Origin: Candidatus Latescibacterota bacterium
Lineage (GTDB): Bacteria; Latescibacterota; 4484-107
DNA: 7,975 nucleotides
Direction: 5' to 3'
Assembly: GCA_030613045.1 (NCBI GenBank)
Contig: JAUWMS010000092.1
Location: 1 to 7,975, forward strand
Shown here one piece after another: positions 1 through 6,574 of this stretch. The notes below the pieces were generated by a model. It worked only from the letters and a program-made list of their open reading frames with translations, was not told the origin of the DNA and did not search any database. Position 1 is the stretch's first letter. The number at the start of each line of letters is the position of its first letter. The position numbers and the translations under genes were made by a program.

Positions 1-936
1 ATCGAAGGACAGCGCGGTATCCTCGTCGAAGGCCCGATCCGGAATCGCCGAAATGACCGGCGGGTCGTTCACGGAGGTGACCGTCACCGGAACCGAACCC
101 GTGTCTTGGGCGCCCATCGGATCTTTCACGACGAACACGACGGTTTCCGGCCCGCCATGCCAGTCGGTCGGAGCCGTAAACACGGCTGTCCGAGCGAGCG
201 AATCCACCCGCACGATCACGTGTGCTCCTCCTTTTGCCGTCCATAAAAGCGCGTCCTTCGGATGATCCACATCACTTACGTAGTCGTCGAGCGAGAGCAC
301 GAAGGACCCATCCTCCGCAAACGAAATGGGCGGGAAGGCCGAAATGACCGGCGCATCGTTGACGGCCTTGACCGTGAGGTTCATGGAGGTCTCGTCTTTC
401 CCGCCCTCGGGATCGGTCATGGAAAAGACGATGGTCGCTGTGCCGTTCCAGTTCTCCACAGGTTGGATTTTCGCCACACTCCCCTGAATCGTCACATCAA
501 CGTCGGGGCCCTGCGGACTTGCCCAACTCAGGCTGTTCAAAGCGTGATCGAGGTCCTGAACATACGCGCTCAGGTCGATCTGGGTCGCCGTATCCTCCTC
601 GATCTCCCGATCCGGAATGGCGGAAGCCACGGGCGGATCGTTCACGGAGAGCACCGTCACCGAAAACGTCCCCTGACCGGCGGCTCCTTCGGGATCGGTC
701 GCGGTGACCACAAAGGACACCGGCCCGCCGTGATAGTTCGGCTTGGGGATCAGGGTGATCACATGGCCCTTTCCGACTGCTGCGGAGAGGTTCGAATCGC
801 TCGAACAGGTCCAAGTGAGCGTTTCTCTTGGGTGATCGGGATCGGAGACAAACGCATCCAGATCCAGAGCGGTGAACTCGGTGTCCTCCGCAAACGAGAT
901 CTCCGGGATCGGACGAATTTCCGGAGGATCGTTGAC
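1..936 (-). repeat. Tandem cadherin-like repeats within the surface protein
   Basis: Repeats begin at residues 793, 890, 984 and 1081 (spacings 97, 94 and 97). Each opens with VND-P/A-P, then an I-P-x-x-x-F/I-x-E-D segment, a D-x-D-H motif about 30 residues in, an N/D-W/Y-H/N-G segment, and a D-P-E/M-G segment before the next unit. Three units are complete; the fourth is cut by the window edge after about 24 residues. The acidic D/E-rich motifs match the calcium-binding pattern of bacterial cadherin-like and tandem-95 domains. More copies probably follow to the left. Calcium binding is inferred from family knowledge. Confidence 0.88.
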
Positions 937-3312
937 GGTATTGACAAAGAAGTGCCACGTCCCTTCCCGGGCCCATTTCAGCGTGTTCTCGTCCAGCACC
1001 GCCGCCACCATCCAATAATAGATCGTATCTTCCGCCAGATCGGACTTGGGGAGCATCTCCCCGATCTCCTTCTTCAGGCCCTTGATCACCTTCGTTTTGG
1101 CGAACGTGGAATCGGGGCCGTAGAACAGGGCATACGTGATCTCCTGCAGTGGATCCGGATCATACGTGCGCTCCCACTGGAACACCGGACGGAGCGTTTC
1201 CACCACGGCCCCATCCTTCGGAGACCGAAGCGAGAAGGGGTTGATCTCCTCCTCCTCCGTGTTGATCAAAAACGTGGATGCCTCGGACCACGGCCCGGCA
1301 CGATCTCCATCGGTGGCCCGGGCGCGCCACCAGTATTGGGTATTCTCCAGGAGTCTGGGAAGGTCCATCCAGATGGTCTCCGATCCCTCGGCGGGAACAG
1401 GCTCCGGGCTGGATCCGGCCATTTTCGCGGAATCCATCTCCGCCGTATAATAAAGCTCGAAAAGGTACGCCAAAGCATCTCCGTCCGGGTCCACCGCGCC
1501 TCCCACGGTCAGACGGGGAGGCAGGCGATCTATCGTACTTCCATCCGGAGGAGCGATCAGGTTCGGTGCGGAGGGCGCCGTGTTGATGTGGAAACTGAGT
1601 TCCGCCCATGGCCCCCAGGAAAATCCATCGTGGGCGCGAACCCGGACGAAGTAGGTCTTCTCCCCCTCCAACTCCCTTCCTCCGTATTCCATCTCCGAAT
1701 CAGAGGAAGCGACGGGACCCGAAGCCCACACCTCTATACCGGACCCATACGCTTCTTCGCTCACGCCTACCTCGAATTTGGCCTGCGGATCTCCCTCCGG
1801 ATCGCTATATTCCCATGCAAAGCGCGGGGCCTTCGTGATGCTGTCTATTTCCTCGATAGCAAGCTGAGTGATCTCCGCGGGACGACGGGTGATTCGGGTG
1901 ACGACCCGCATCGTGGGATCCAGGTCGGACGCGAAGGAAAGCACGTCCCCGTAGGTGGCTACGAACCGGACGCGATCCTCCCGAGCCTCGGAGGGAATGA
2001 TACGCCGCTGAAACAGGCCGCTGCTCTCCGAAGTTTCGTGGAGAATCAAGGTGCGGGCGCTCCCCTCCTGCCCCAACCTGAGCGTCACACTCGTATAATC
2101 CACGGTATAGGGACTCCCGTCGGCGCCCGTCAGCGTAACCCATATCGGGGTCCCGATGACCACCTCGTCCCCGGTCGGCTCCCCCCCCTCTTTATCCGCC
2201 CAGAGCGCCAGCGATTCCACCACGGGCTGTCCGGGCACGCCCGGATAAGGCGCAGAGCGCCAACTCGTAGCAAGCACCTTCCCATATCCCGAACGGTCCT
2301 CCCCGTCGTAAATGCACACGCCCGGATCCGCCACGTCTTCACCCCACCATAAGTCCTCGGCGGATACAGGCTGGTCGGACACGTTGCGCACACCGAAGAG
2401 CCCGTTTTTGAAGATGTTGGAACCCGAGATGCTCGGAGCGGCCTGCTGAAAGCAGAGCACGCCCGAAAACTCGTTATCGTAAATGGCACATCCGACGATC
2501 CGGGGAGAGGAGGCGGTGCAGCTCACGCCGTTCCCATTCTGCACGATAAGTGTTTTTGAGATCGTGGGATCGGAACCGACGAAGCAGGCGATTCCCGAAG
2601 TCCGGTTGCGTACGAGCGTATTGCCTTCGATGGAAGGAGAAGAACCCTCCTCGCACAGAATGCCCACGTACGCGTTGTCCATCATGATATTACCCACTAA
2701 CGTGGGCGAGGCGCCGGCCTTGCACATAACCCCCACGTGGCTTCTGAGGATCCGACTGTCGCGAAGCACCCCGACTTGGGCGGTTTGCGCCCAGCGTATT
2801 CCGGCGAACTTCGCATCCTCGATCTCGCACTGGGTCATGGTCACCGGGCCGCTCTTCTTGGCATCCACACCGATGCTCATAAAGCGAAGGGTCGCATAAC
2901 GCAAACTGCCCTGAGCCTCCGGACCGTCGAACAGGATGCCCCACCAATCCCCGGGCGCCGGTTCGGAACGAGCCGAGGTGAACACAATTCCCGCATCCTC
3001 CGTTCCCTCGGCAAGCAGCACCCCCTGAATTTTCACTTGGTGGAAGCCCGAGAACCGGATCGTCACCCCGGGCTCGACGATCAGGCTGTCCCCGGCCGCC
3101 ACTATGAGATTCTCCTCAATAAGATAGGGACTTCCCGCCGCGGTCCATCGGCCGCTTACCGTTTGCTCCGCTCCCTTTTGGAGTTGAGGCTCGGCTATGG
3201 GCATAGCCGGGGGTTCTGAAAGTGCTGCTTCCTCCCCGGATTCCAAGGATTGTGCGATGACCAGAGATCCGAAGGCCAGCATGAGAACAATCGAAAAAAG
3301 AGACGTTTTCAT
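1..3312 (-). CDS. Large secreted beta-helix / Ig-like / cadherin-like surface protein (3' end outside window)
   Basis: Reading leftward from ATG at 3312, the frame stays open for 1,104 codons to base 1, so the C-terminus is missing. An AAGGAGG ribosome site (3321-3327) lies 8 bases before the ATG. Residues 1-20 are a signal peptide (KTS, then a hydrophobic core, cleavage probably after VIA-20). About 55-325 is a right-handed parallel beta-helix of 22-23 residue coils, closed by a D-L-W-W-G motif at 320-324 like the NWWG ending of such domains. About 360-473 is an Ig-like module (ETSESSGLF motif). About 478-577, 578-684 and 685-792 are three FnIII-like modules, each ending in I/V-N-T. From 793 come cadherin-like repeats opening with VNDPP or VNDAP. 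The protein is probably exported and surface-bound or released; adhesion or polysaccharide binding is inferred only. No catalytic motif is seen. A C-terminal anchor or sorting domain would lie beyond the edge. It is transcribed divergently from ruvA. Confidence 0.93.
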   Translation of the reverse strand, partial: MKTSLFSIVLMLAFGSLVIAQSLESGEEAALSEPPAMPIAEPQLQKGAEQTVSGRWTAAGSPYLIEENLIVAAGDSLIVEPGVTIRFSGFHQVKIQGVLLAEGTEDAGIVFTSARSEPAPGDWWGILFDGPEAQGSLRYATLRFMSIGVDAKKSGPVTMTQCEIEDAKFAGIRWAQTAQVGVLRDSRILRSHVGVMCKAGASPTLVGNIMMDNAYVGILCEEGSSPSIEGNTLVRNRTSGIACFVGSDPTISKTLIVQNGNGVSCTASSPRIVGCAIYDNEFSGVLCFQQAAPSISGSNIFKNGLFGVRNVSDQPVSAEDLWWGEDVADPGVCIYDGEDRSGYGKVLATSWRSAPYPGVPGQPVVESLALWADKEGGEPTGDEVVIGTPIWVTLTGADGSPYTVDYTSVTLRLGQEGSARTLILHETSESSGLFQRRIIPSEAREDRVRFVATYGDVLSFASDLDPTMRVVTRITRRPAEITQLAIEEIDSITKAPRFAWEYSDPEGDPQAKFEVGVSEEAYGSGIEVWASGPVASSDSEMEYGGRELEGEKTYFVRVRAHDGFSWGPWAELSFHINTAPSAPNLIAPPDGSTIDRLPPRLTVGGAVDPDGDALAYLFELYYTAEMDSAKMAGSSPEPVPAEGSETIWMDLPRLLENTQYWWRARATDGDRAGPWSEASTFLINTEEEEINPFSLRSPKDGAVVETLRPVFQWERTYDPDPLQEITYALFYGPDSTFAKTKVIKGLKKEIGEMLPKSDLAEDTIYYWMVAAVLDENTLKWAREGTWHFFVNTVNDPPEIRPIPEISFAEDTEFTALDLDAFVSDPDHPRETLTWTCSSDSNLSAAVGKGHVITLIPKPNYHGGPVSFVVTATDPEGAAGQGTFSVTVLSVNDPPVASAIPDREIEEDTATQIDLSAYVQDLDHALNSLSWASPQGPDVDVTIQGSVAKIQPVENWNGTATIVFSMTDPEGGKDETSMNLTVKAVNDAPVISAFPPISFAEDGSFVLSLDDYVSDVDHPKDALLWTAKGGAHVIVRVDSLARTAVFTAPTDWHGGPETVVFVVKDPMGAQDTGSVPVTVTSVNDPPVISAIPDRAFDEDTALSFD
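2452..2724 (-). repeat. Beta-helix coils with a cysteine ladder
   Basis: Five consecutive coils carry a cysteine at the same place, after G-V/I-x: Cys197, Cys220, Cys243, Cys265 and Cys287, spaced 23, 23, 22 and 22 residues. Each coil then reads roughly x-x-x-S/D-P-S/T-I/L-x-G-N before a short N-rich turn. In a right-handed parallel beta-helix, residues at equivalent positions stack, so these cysteines should form one column. Stacking is inferred from the fold; the spacing is read directly. Confidence 0.8.
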
Positions 3313-3355
3313 AGTACTCCCCTCCTTGTCGGTTTGGTTTGAGTTGTTGTACAAA

Positions 3356-3380
3356 ACCCGTCAAACCCGGGTGAACGGGT
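3356..3380. repeat. Near-palindrome in the leader of the surface-protein gene
   Basis: ACCCGT at 3356-3361 and ACGGGT at 3375-3380 are perfect inverted arms, with a second palindrome, ACCCGGGT, between them. It lies between the predicted minus-strand transcription start (about 3415) and the ATG at 3312. It could fold as an RNA hairpin or act as an operator for a dimeric repressor; the sequence does not decide between them. Confidence 0.55.
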
Positions 3381-3421
3381 GGCGCGGACTCGAAAAGAGC
3401 CAAATCCGAATCTTAAATGTA

Positions 3422-3450
3422 ATAATGCGACATTTGAACACAAAAGTCAA
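3422..3450 (-). promoter_or_regulatory. Sigma70-type promoter for the surface-protein gene
   Basis: Read on the minus strand, TTGACT (3450-3445) and CATTAT (3427-3422) are separated by exactly 17 bases, close to the -35 and -10 consensus. Transcription would start near 3415, giving a leader of about 100 bases with the near-palindrome at 3356-3380. Just upstream, GTCC (3451-3454) and GGAC (3471-3474) flank an A/T-rich core and may be a weak operator. Confidence 0.7.
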
Positions 3451-3491
3451 GTCCTAAATCAAAAAATTTTGGACCTGTCGTCGGTTTTTGG

Positions 3492-3520
3492 TTGACTCTT
3501 TCACATAAGTTGCTTAGATT
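3492..3520 (+). promoter_or_regulatory. Sigma70-type promoter for the ruvAB side
   Basis: TTGACT (3492-3497) and TAGATT (3515-3520) are separated by 17 bases. The predicted start is near 3527, giving a leader of about 160 bases before ruvA. Its -35 box is only 41 bases from the -35 box of the divergent promoter. Confidence 0.68.
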
Positions 3521-3533
3521 ATAGCGAAGGGAC

Positions 3534-3613
3534 TCCGATCTGGAAAGTGGTGAGTTTCAGTCGGACAAGGGATCCCCCCCTGCACAGCGTTTTGGGAGGC
3601 GAACGCTTTCCCT
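3534..3613 (+). promoter_or_regulatory. Structured 5' leader upstream of ruvA (two hairpins)
   Basis: The first hairpin pairs TCCGA-t-CTG-g-AAA (3534-3546) with TTTCAGTCGGA (3555-3565): 11 base pairs, two single-base bulges and an 8-base loop. The second pairs AGCGTT (3586-3591) with AACGCT (3602-3607), nested inside AGGGA (3569-3573) with TCCCT (3609-3613), with a C-rich strand of internal loop. It starts within a few bases of the predicted transcription start. I do not match it to a known riboswitch class. It could be a leader element, a small RNA, or chance folding. Confidence 0.4.
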
Positions 3614-3678
3614 GGCCATAGATGTCGGCTCTATCCATCAGAACCAACCCGGATCGTCTTTGCCTCACGTTTCGCGTC

Positions 3679-3685
3679 GGAGGAA
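3679..3685 (+). promoter_or_regulatory. Ribosome binding site that fixes the ruvA start
   Basis: GGAGGAA is followed by two successive in-frame GTG codons at 3686 and 3689. The GGAGG core is 2 bases from the first and 5 from the second, so the second fits initiation better. It also gives the usual RuvA opening, M-I-x-x-L-x-G. Confidence 0.65.
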
Positions 3686-3688
3686 GTG

Positions 3689-4291
3689 GTGATTTCGTAT
3701 TTGGAAGGAACCTTGGTGCGCAAGCATCCGACCCATGTGATCCTCGACGTCGGCGGGGTGGGATACAGGCTCCATATCTCCTTGTCGAGCTACGATCAGG
3801 TCGGAGACGTGGGCGCGCGCACTCAGGTATTGACCTATCTACACGTCCGGGAGGATGCGCTGGAGTTGTTCGGATTTATGACCGAGGAGGAGCGGACGTT
3901 GTTTTTGACGCTGATCTCCGTGTCCGGAATAGGTCCCAAGCTGGCTCAGGGTATATTGTCCGGCGTGACACCCGCCGAGTTTCAGAGCGCGATCGTAGAG
4001 GAAAACGTAAGAAGCCTGACCGCCCTTCGCGGGATCGGACGGAAGACCGCTCAGCGATTGATCGTGGAGCTTAAAGACCGCTTCGAGAAAGTGGCCTTCC
4101 CGGAAGGGGATCCCGGCTATTCCAAAATATCCCGGGAAATGAGCGCGGTTCAGGAGGCGTTTCTCGCGTTGCTCTCGCTGGGCTTCAAGGAGGTCGAGGC
4201 GCAACGGGCGATAGACAAAATCATCCGGGAGGAGGGGCGGGAGCTCTCCACCGAAGAGATGGTGAAAAAGGCTTTGAGAGGCGGCTCCTGA
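3689..4291 (+). CDS. ruvA: Holliday junction branch migration protein RuvA
   Basis: RuvA binds four-way DNA junctions as a tetramer and loads the RuvB motor for branch migration during recombinational repair. The 200-residue product has the usual family length and all three domains. The N-terminal OB-fold is about 1-64 (ISYLEGTLV, then VGGVGYRLHI at 21-30 and LHVREDALELFGF at 51-63). Two helix-hairpin-helix motifs follow: VSGIGPKLA at 78-86 and LRGIGRKTAQRLIVELKD at 113-130. A flexible linker at about 133-150 leads to the C-terminal RuvB-binding three-helix domain at about 151-198 (EAFLALLSLGF onward). The start is GTG at 3689; GTG at 3686 would add one residue. A structured leader and a good promoter precede it. 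ruvC, often just upstream, is absent here. Confidence 0.97.
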   Translation: MISYLEGTLVRKHPTHVILDVGGVGYRLHISLSSYDQVGDVGARTQVLTYLHVREDALELFGFMTEEERTLFLTLISVSGIGPKLAQGILSGVTPAEFQSAIVEENVRSLTALRGIGRKTAQRLIVELKDRFEKVAFPEGDPGYSKISREMSAVQEAFLALLSLGFKEVEAQRAIDKIIREEGRELSTEEMVKKALRGGS

Positions 4292-4292
4292 C

Positions 4293-4348
4293 CCGCATCA
4301 CGTTTCACGTTTCACGCTCCACGCTTTACGCCTTACGTTTTACGTTTT
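4293..4348 (+). repeat. Heptamer tandem array between ruvA and ruvB (ACGYTTY type)
   Basis: From 4300 the sequence falls into exact 7-base units: ACGTTTC twice, ACGCTCC, ACGCTTT, ACGCCTT, ACGTTTT twice, then ACG again at 4349. A degenerate unit (CCGCATC) precedes at 4293-4299. Every unit keeps ACG while the last four bases vary among pyrimidines. It begins 2 bases after the ruvA stop and ends about 60 bases before ruvB. Intergenic heptamer arrays of this kind occur in several bacterial groups; their role is unknown to me. Confidence 0.9.
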
Positions 4349-4408
4349 ACGATCTTCCCCGGAAACTTCTTCAAAAGAAAAAAATCGCCTCACTGAGGAA
4401 ATTCCGCC

Positions 4409-5437
4409 ATGACCGACCACATCACCACCCCTTCGCCCATCGAAGACGATCTCGAATTCGACCAATCGTTGCGTCCGGCGCGCTTTGAGAATTTTCCGGG
4501 TCAGGCGGATCTGAAGGAAAATCTCAAGGTTTTTATCCAGGCGGCCGCGCAGCGCGGGGAGGCGCTCGATCACGTGCTGCTTCATGGGCCTCCGGGACTG
4601 GGAAAAACCACGCTGGCCCATATCATTGCAAACGAATTGGGATCCGACATCAAGATGACTTCGGGACCGATCCTGGAGCGTCCGGGGGATCTGGCCGGTC
4701 TGCTGACCAACCTCGGGGAGCGCGACGTCCTTTTCATAGACGAGATCCATCGCCTGCCGCGCGTGGTGGAGGAATACCTCTATTCGGCGATGGAGGACTT
4801 CGTCATTGACATTATGATAGACACCGGCCCCAGCGCGCGATCCGTACGGCGCAATCTGGAACGGTTTACCCTCGTGGGCGCCACCACCCGGGCGGGGCTG
4901 TTGACCTCCCCCATGCGCGCCCGCTTCGGTATCGTCGGACGGGTGGAGTTTTACAGCGAGGAGGAACTGGGCCGGATTGCCCGGCGTTCGGCGCGCATTC
5001 TGGACATTCAGATAGACGAGGAGGGCGTGCGGGAAATTGCCAAGCGCGCCCGGGGCACGGCACGGGTTGTGAACCGTCTCCTCTGCCGCGTCAGGGATTA
5101 TGCGCAGGTCAGGGCCGACGGCCTCATCACAGGCGAGGTGGCCGATCGCGCGCTGAAAATGCTTCGGGTAGACGAGATGGGATTGGACGAGATGGATAAG
5201 CGCATTCTCCTGGCCCTGATTGACAAATTCGACGGCGGCCCCGTGGGATTGGCCAATCTCGCGGTGGTGGTCGGCGAGGAAAAGGACACCATAGAAGAGG
5301 TGTACGAGCCGTATCTGATCCAGGAAGGCTACCTGAAGCGCACCTTGCGCGGGCGCGAGGCGATGGACCTGGCGTACCAACATTTCGGAAAAACGAAGAA
5401 ACAGGATCGCTTCGCCGGAACGCTTGCAATAGGGTGA
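4409..5437 (+). CDS. ruvB: Holliday junction branch migration DNA helicase RuvB
   Basis: RuvB is the hexameric AAA+ ATPase that drives branch migration on RuvA-bound junctions. The 342-residue product has the usual length. Visible landmarks are the N-terminal [13 protein letters not shown] (20-32), Walker [10 protein letters not shown] (60-68), Walker [10 protein letters not shown] (108-116), sensor 1 [10 protein letters not shown] (154-163), the arginine-finger segment SPMRARFG (167-174), sensor 2 [10 protein letters not shown] (216-225), and the C-terminal winged-helix domain from about 260 ([16 protein letters not shown] and [17 protein letters not shown]). A GAGGAA site at 4395-4400 sits 8 bases before ATG 4409. 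Sensor 2 differs from the usual GTPRIANRLLRRVRD: Ala replaces Pro at 218, Val-Val replaces Ile-Ala, and Cys replaces Arg at 226. The 117-base gap from ruvA is wide for a pair that usually abuts, and is largely filled by heptamers. No terminator is seen between them, so cotranscription is likely. Confidence 0.98.
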   Translation: MTDHITTPSPIEDDLEFDQSLRPARFENFPGQADLKENLKVFIQAAAQRGEALDHVLLHGPPGLGKTTLAHIIANELGSDIKMTSGPILERPGDLAGLLTNLGERDVLFIDEIHRLPRVVEEYLYSAMEDFVIDIMIDTGPSARSVRRNLERFTLVGATTRAGLLTSPMRARFGIVGRVEFYSEEELGRIARRSARILDIQIDEEGVREIAKRARGTARVVNRLLCRVRDYAQVRADGLITGEVADRALKMLRVDEMGLDEMDKRILLALIDKFDGGPVGLANLAVVVGEEKDTIEEVYEPYLIQEGYLKRTLRGREAMDLAYQHFGKTKKQDRFAGTLAIG

Positions 5438-5444
5438 GGCAGGG

Positions 5445-5542
5445 GTCAGAAGTCAGGAGTCAGAATTCAGGAGCCAGAAGCCAGAAGTCGGGAGCAGCTA
5501 TTCTGAATTCTGAATTCTGAATTCAAGAGTCGGAGGCCGGAG
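5445..5542 (+). repeat. Heptamer tandem array after ruvB (GTCAGRA type, reversing to TTCTGAA)
   Basis: Fourteen consecutive 7-base units keep strict phase: GTCAGAA, GTCAGGA, GTCAGAA, TTCAGGA, GCCAGAA twice, GTCGGGA, a divergent GCAGCTA, TTCTGAA three times, TTCAAGA, GTCGGAG and GCCGGAG. TTCTGAA is the reverse complement of TTCAGAA, so units 9-11 can pair with units 1-7 and form a long hairpin. It begins 8 bases after the ruvB stop. No reading frame fits it. Confidence 0.9.
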
Positions 5543-5566
5543 AACAGATTGAGTTCAATTGACCTC

Positions 5567-5622
5567 TTCCTGATGCCTGATGCCCGATCCCTGACCCCCG
5601 ATCTCTGTTTCCTGAATCCATA
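5567..5622 (+). repeat. Second heptamer array, opposite orientation (TSCCTGA type)
   Basis: Eight 7-base units in phase: TTCCTGA, TGCCTGA, TGCCCGA, TCCCTGA, CCCCCGA, TCTCTGT, TTCCTGA and ATCCATA. The core CCTGA is the complement of the TCAGG core of the array at 5445-5542, so the two face each other across about 24 bases and could base-pair. The array ends 14 bases before the ribosome site of the lipoprotein gene. Confidence 0.85.
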
Positions 5623-5647
5623 ACCCAATCATCCCAGGGAGGCTGAG

Positions 5648-6469
5648 ATGAACAATTCAAGCGGAGTACCACAGTTCGCGGGAATGGTGGCGCTGATTGC
5701 GCTCCTTCTGACCGGCTGCGGAGGCCCGGCGACGAAGAACGCCAGCACGGCATCGCCGGATATGGAAAGAATAGAGGAGGAGTTCGCTGCGCTGAAGCAG
5801 GAGTTCGAGCAGAACAATCCGGCGGCCGGGCAGCAAATCGAGGCACTGCGAACGGAGCTTCAGGCGCTGATAGTCGCCCAGGACGAGGGGATTGAAAAAC
5901 TCAACGACCAGACGATGAACCTGGGGAACCGGGTGGCGCTCCTGAGCGACCAGGTGGAACAACTCCGGAAACGCATTGAGAACCTGAAGCCGCAGCCGGC
6001 GTCGCCTTCACCGGCTCGCAAGAGCAAAAAAAAGGCGCCTCGGCAGCCCCCACCGTCTTCGTCGGATCGTAAGGGCATTTTTCGCCCGGACACTTATAAA
6101 ATCCAGGTCTCCTATAAGGCGGCGCTCCAGGACTATTACGACGGGAAATTCGAGCAGGCCATCGGGGAGTTCGGGGAAATCCTGGCGATGGCCCCCGGAA
6201 GCGATTTGGCCGATAATGCGCAGTATTGGACCGGGGAATGTTATTTTTCCCTGAAAAACTATCGGAAAGCGCTCTCCGAGTTTCAAAAAGTATTCACCTA
6301 TCCGAAAACGAACAAAGGAGACGCGGCCCAGCTCAAGATCGCGCTGTGCTACCGGGAACTTGGAGAACCCGCAAACGCCCGGGCCGAACTGCGCAAGTTG
6401 CTCCGCGATTATCCCCGGAGCGAATTCCGTTCGAGAGCCCAATCCGAGCTCAAAACGCTTGGGGAATAA
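5648..6469 (+). CDS. CpoB/YbgF-like coiled-coil TPR lipoprotein
   Basis: This 273-residue protein has an N-terminal hydrophobic segment (10-22) and a lipobox L-T-G-C with Cys24 as the lipidated residue. Glycine at the next position gives no inner-membrane retention signal, so outer-membrane sorting is expected. About 38-115 is a heptad-rich coiled coil (ERIEEEFAALKQEFEQ, then QVEQLRKRIENL). About 116-146 is a basic Pro/Ser/Lys linker (SPARKSKKKAPRQPPPSSS). About 152-271 carries tandem TPR helices typical of the YbgF C-terminal domain (YKAALQDYYDGKFEQAIGEF, then DNAQYWTGECYFSLKNYRKA, then AQLKIALCYRELGEP). YbgF/CpoB proteins couple the Tol-Pal system to peptidoglycan synthesis, usually with a cleaved signal; a lipidated form fits an envelope scaffold role here. 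tol and pal genes are not visible. AGGGAGG at 5636-5642 lies 5 bases before the ATG. A generic TPR lipoprotein such as a BamD relative is the alternative. Confidence 0.85.
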   Translation: MNNSSGVPQFAGMVALIALLLTGCGGPATKNASTASPDMERIEEEFAALKQEFEQNNPAAGQQIEALRTELQALIVAQDEGIEKLNDQTMNLGNRVALLSDQVEQLRKRIENLKPQPASPSPARKSKKKAPRQPPPSSSDRKGIFRPDTYKIQVSYKAALQDYYDGKFEQAIGEFGEILAMAPGSDLADNAQYWTGECYFSLKNYRKALSEFQKVFTYPKTNKGDAAQLKIALCYRELGEPANARAELRKLLRDYPRSEFRSRAQSELKTLGE

Positions 6470-6499
6470 GGCATCCGTCTCACGGGCGCAATAAGAAAT

Positions 6500-6511
6500 C
6501 TTCCCGGGAAG
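6500..6511. repeat. Perfect 12-base palindrome after the lipoprotein gene
   Basis: CTTCCCGGGAAG lies 31 bases past the stop codon. No T-run follows, so it is not a standard intrinsic terminator. Its half-site CTTCCCG recurs at 6557-6563 (with one extra C) and, inverted, at 6795-6801. Confidence 0.45.
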
Positions 6512-6574
6512 TGAAACAAACAGGACAGGCGATCCCTTAGGATCCGTAAAAAAAACCTTCCCGTTTTTAATAAA

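Noticed and set aside
262..2352. A 696-codon open frame on the plus strand, antisense to the surface protein gene.
   Set aside because: It is aligned codon-for-codon with the minus-strand gene, where TTA, CTA and TCA codons are rare, so the antisense lacks stops. Its product is Arg/His/Gly-rich with no recognisable domain, whereas the minus strand shows a signal peptide and regular repeats.
3547..3621. A GTG-initiated 24-25 codon frame in the ruvA leader, with an AAAGTGG motif like MraZ binding boxes.
   Set aside because: MraZ sites come as several spaced repeats; only one copy is present. The peptide has no recognisable feature and overlaps the hairpins.
3525..3690. An open frame just before ruvA reading RTLSLAIDVGS, faintly like the start of RuvC.
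   Set aside because: There is no ATG or GTG start in that frame, the only TTG lies near its end, it stops at the ruvA start, and only a few residues match. A short run of similarity by chance is more likely than a ruvC remnant.
3622..4074. A 150-codon frame overlapping ruvA.
   Set aside because: It is a shifted frame of ruvA with no domain signal; RuvA is complete and well conserved.
4340..5383. A 347-codon open frame on the minus strand across ruvB.
   Set aside because: ruvB on the plus strand has every expected AAA+ motif; the antisense product resembles nothing and has no ribosome site.
5445..5622. The repeat arrays as a possible CRISPR.
   Set aside because: Units are 7 bases, contiguous and without spacers; no cas gene is present.
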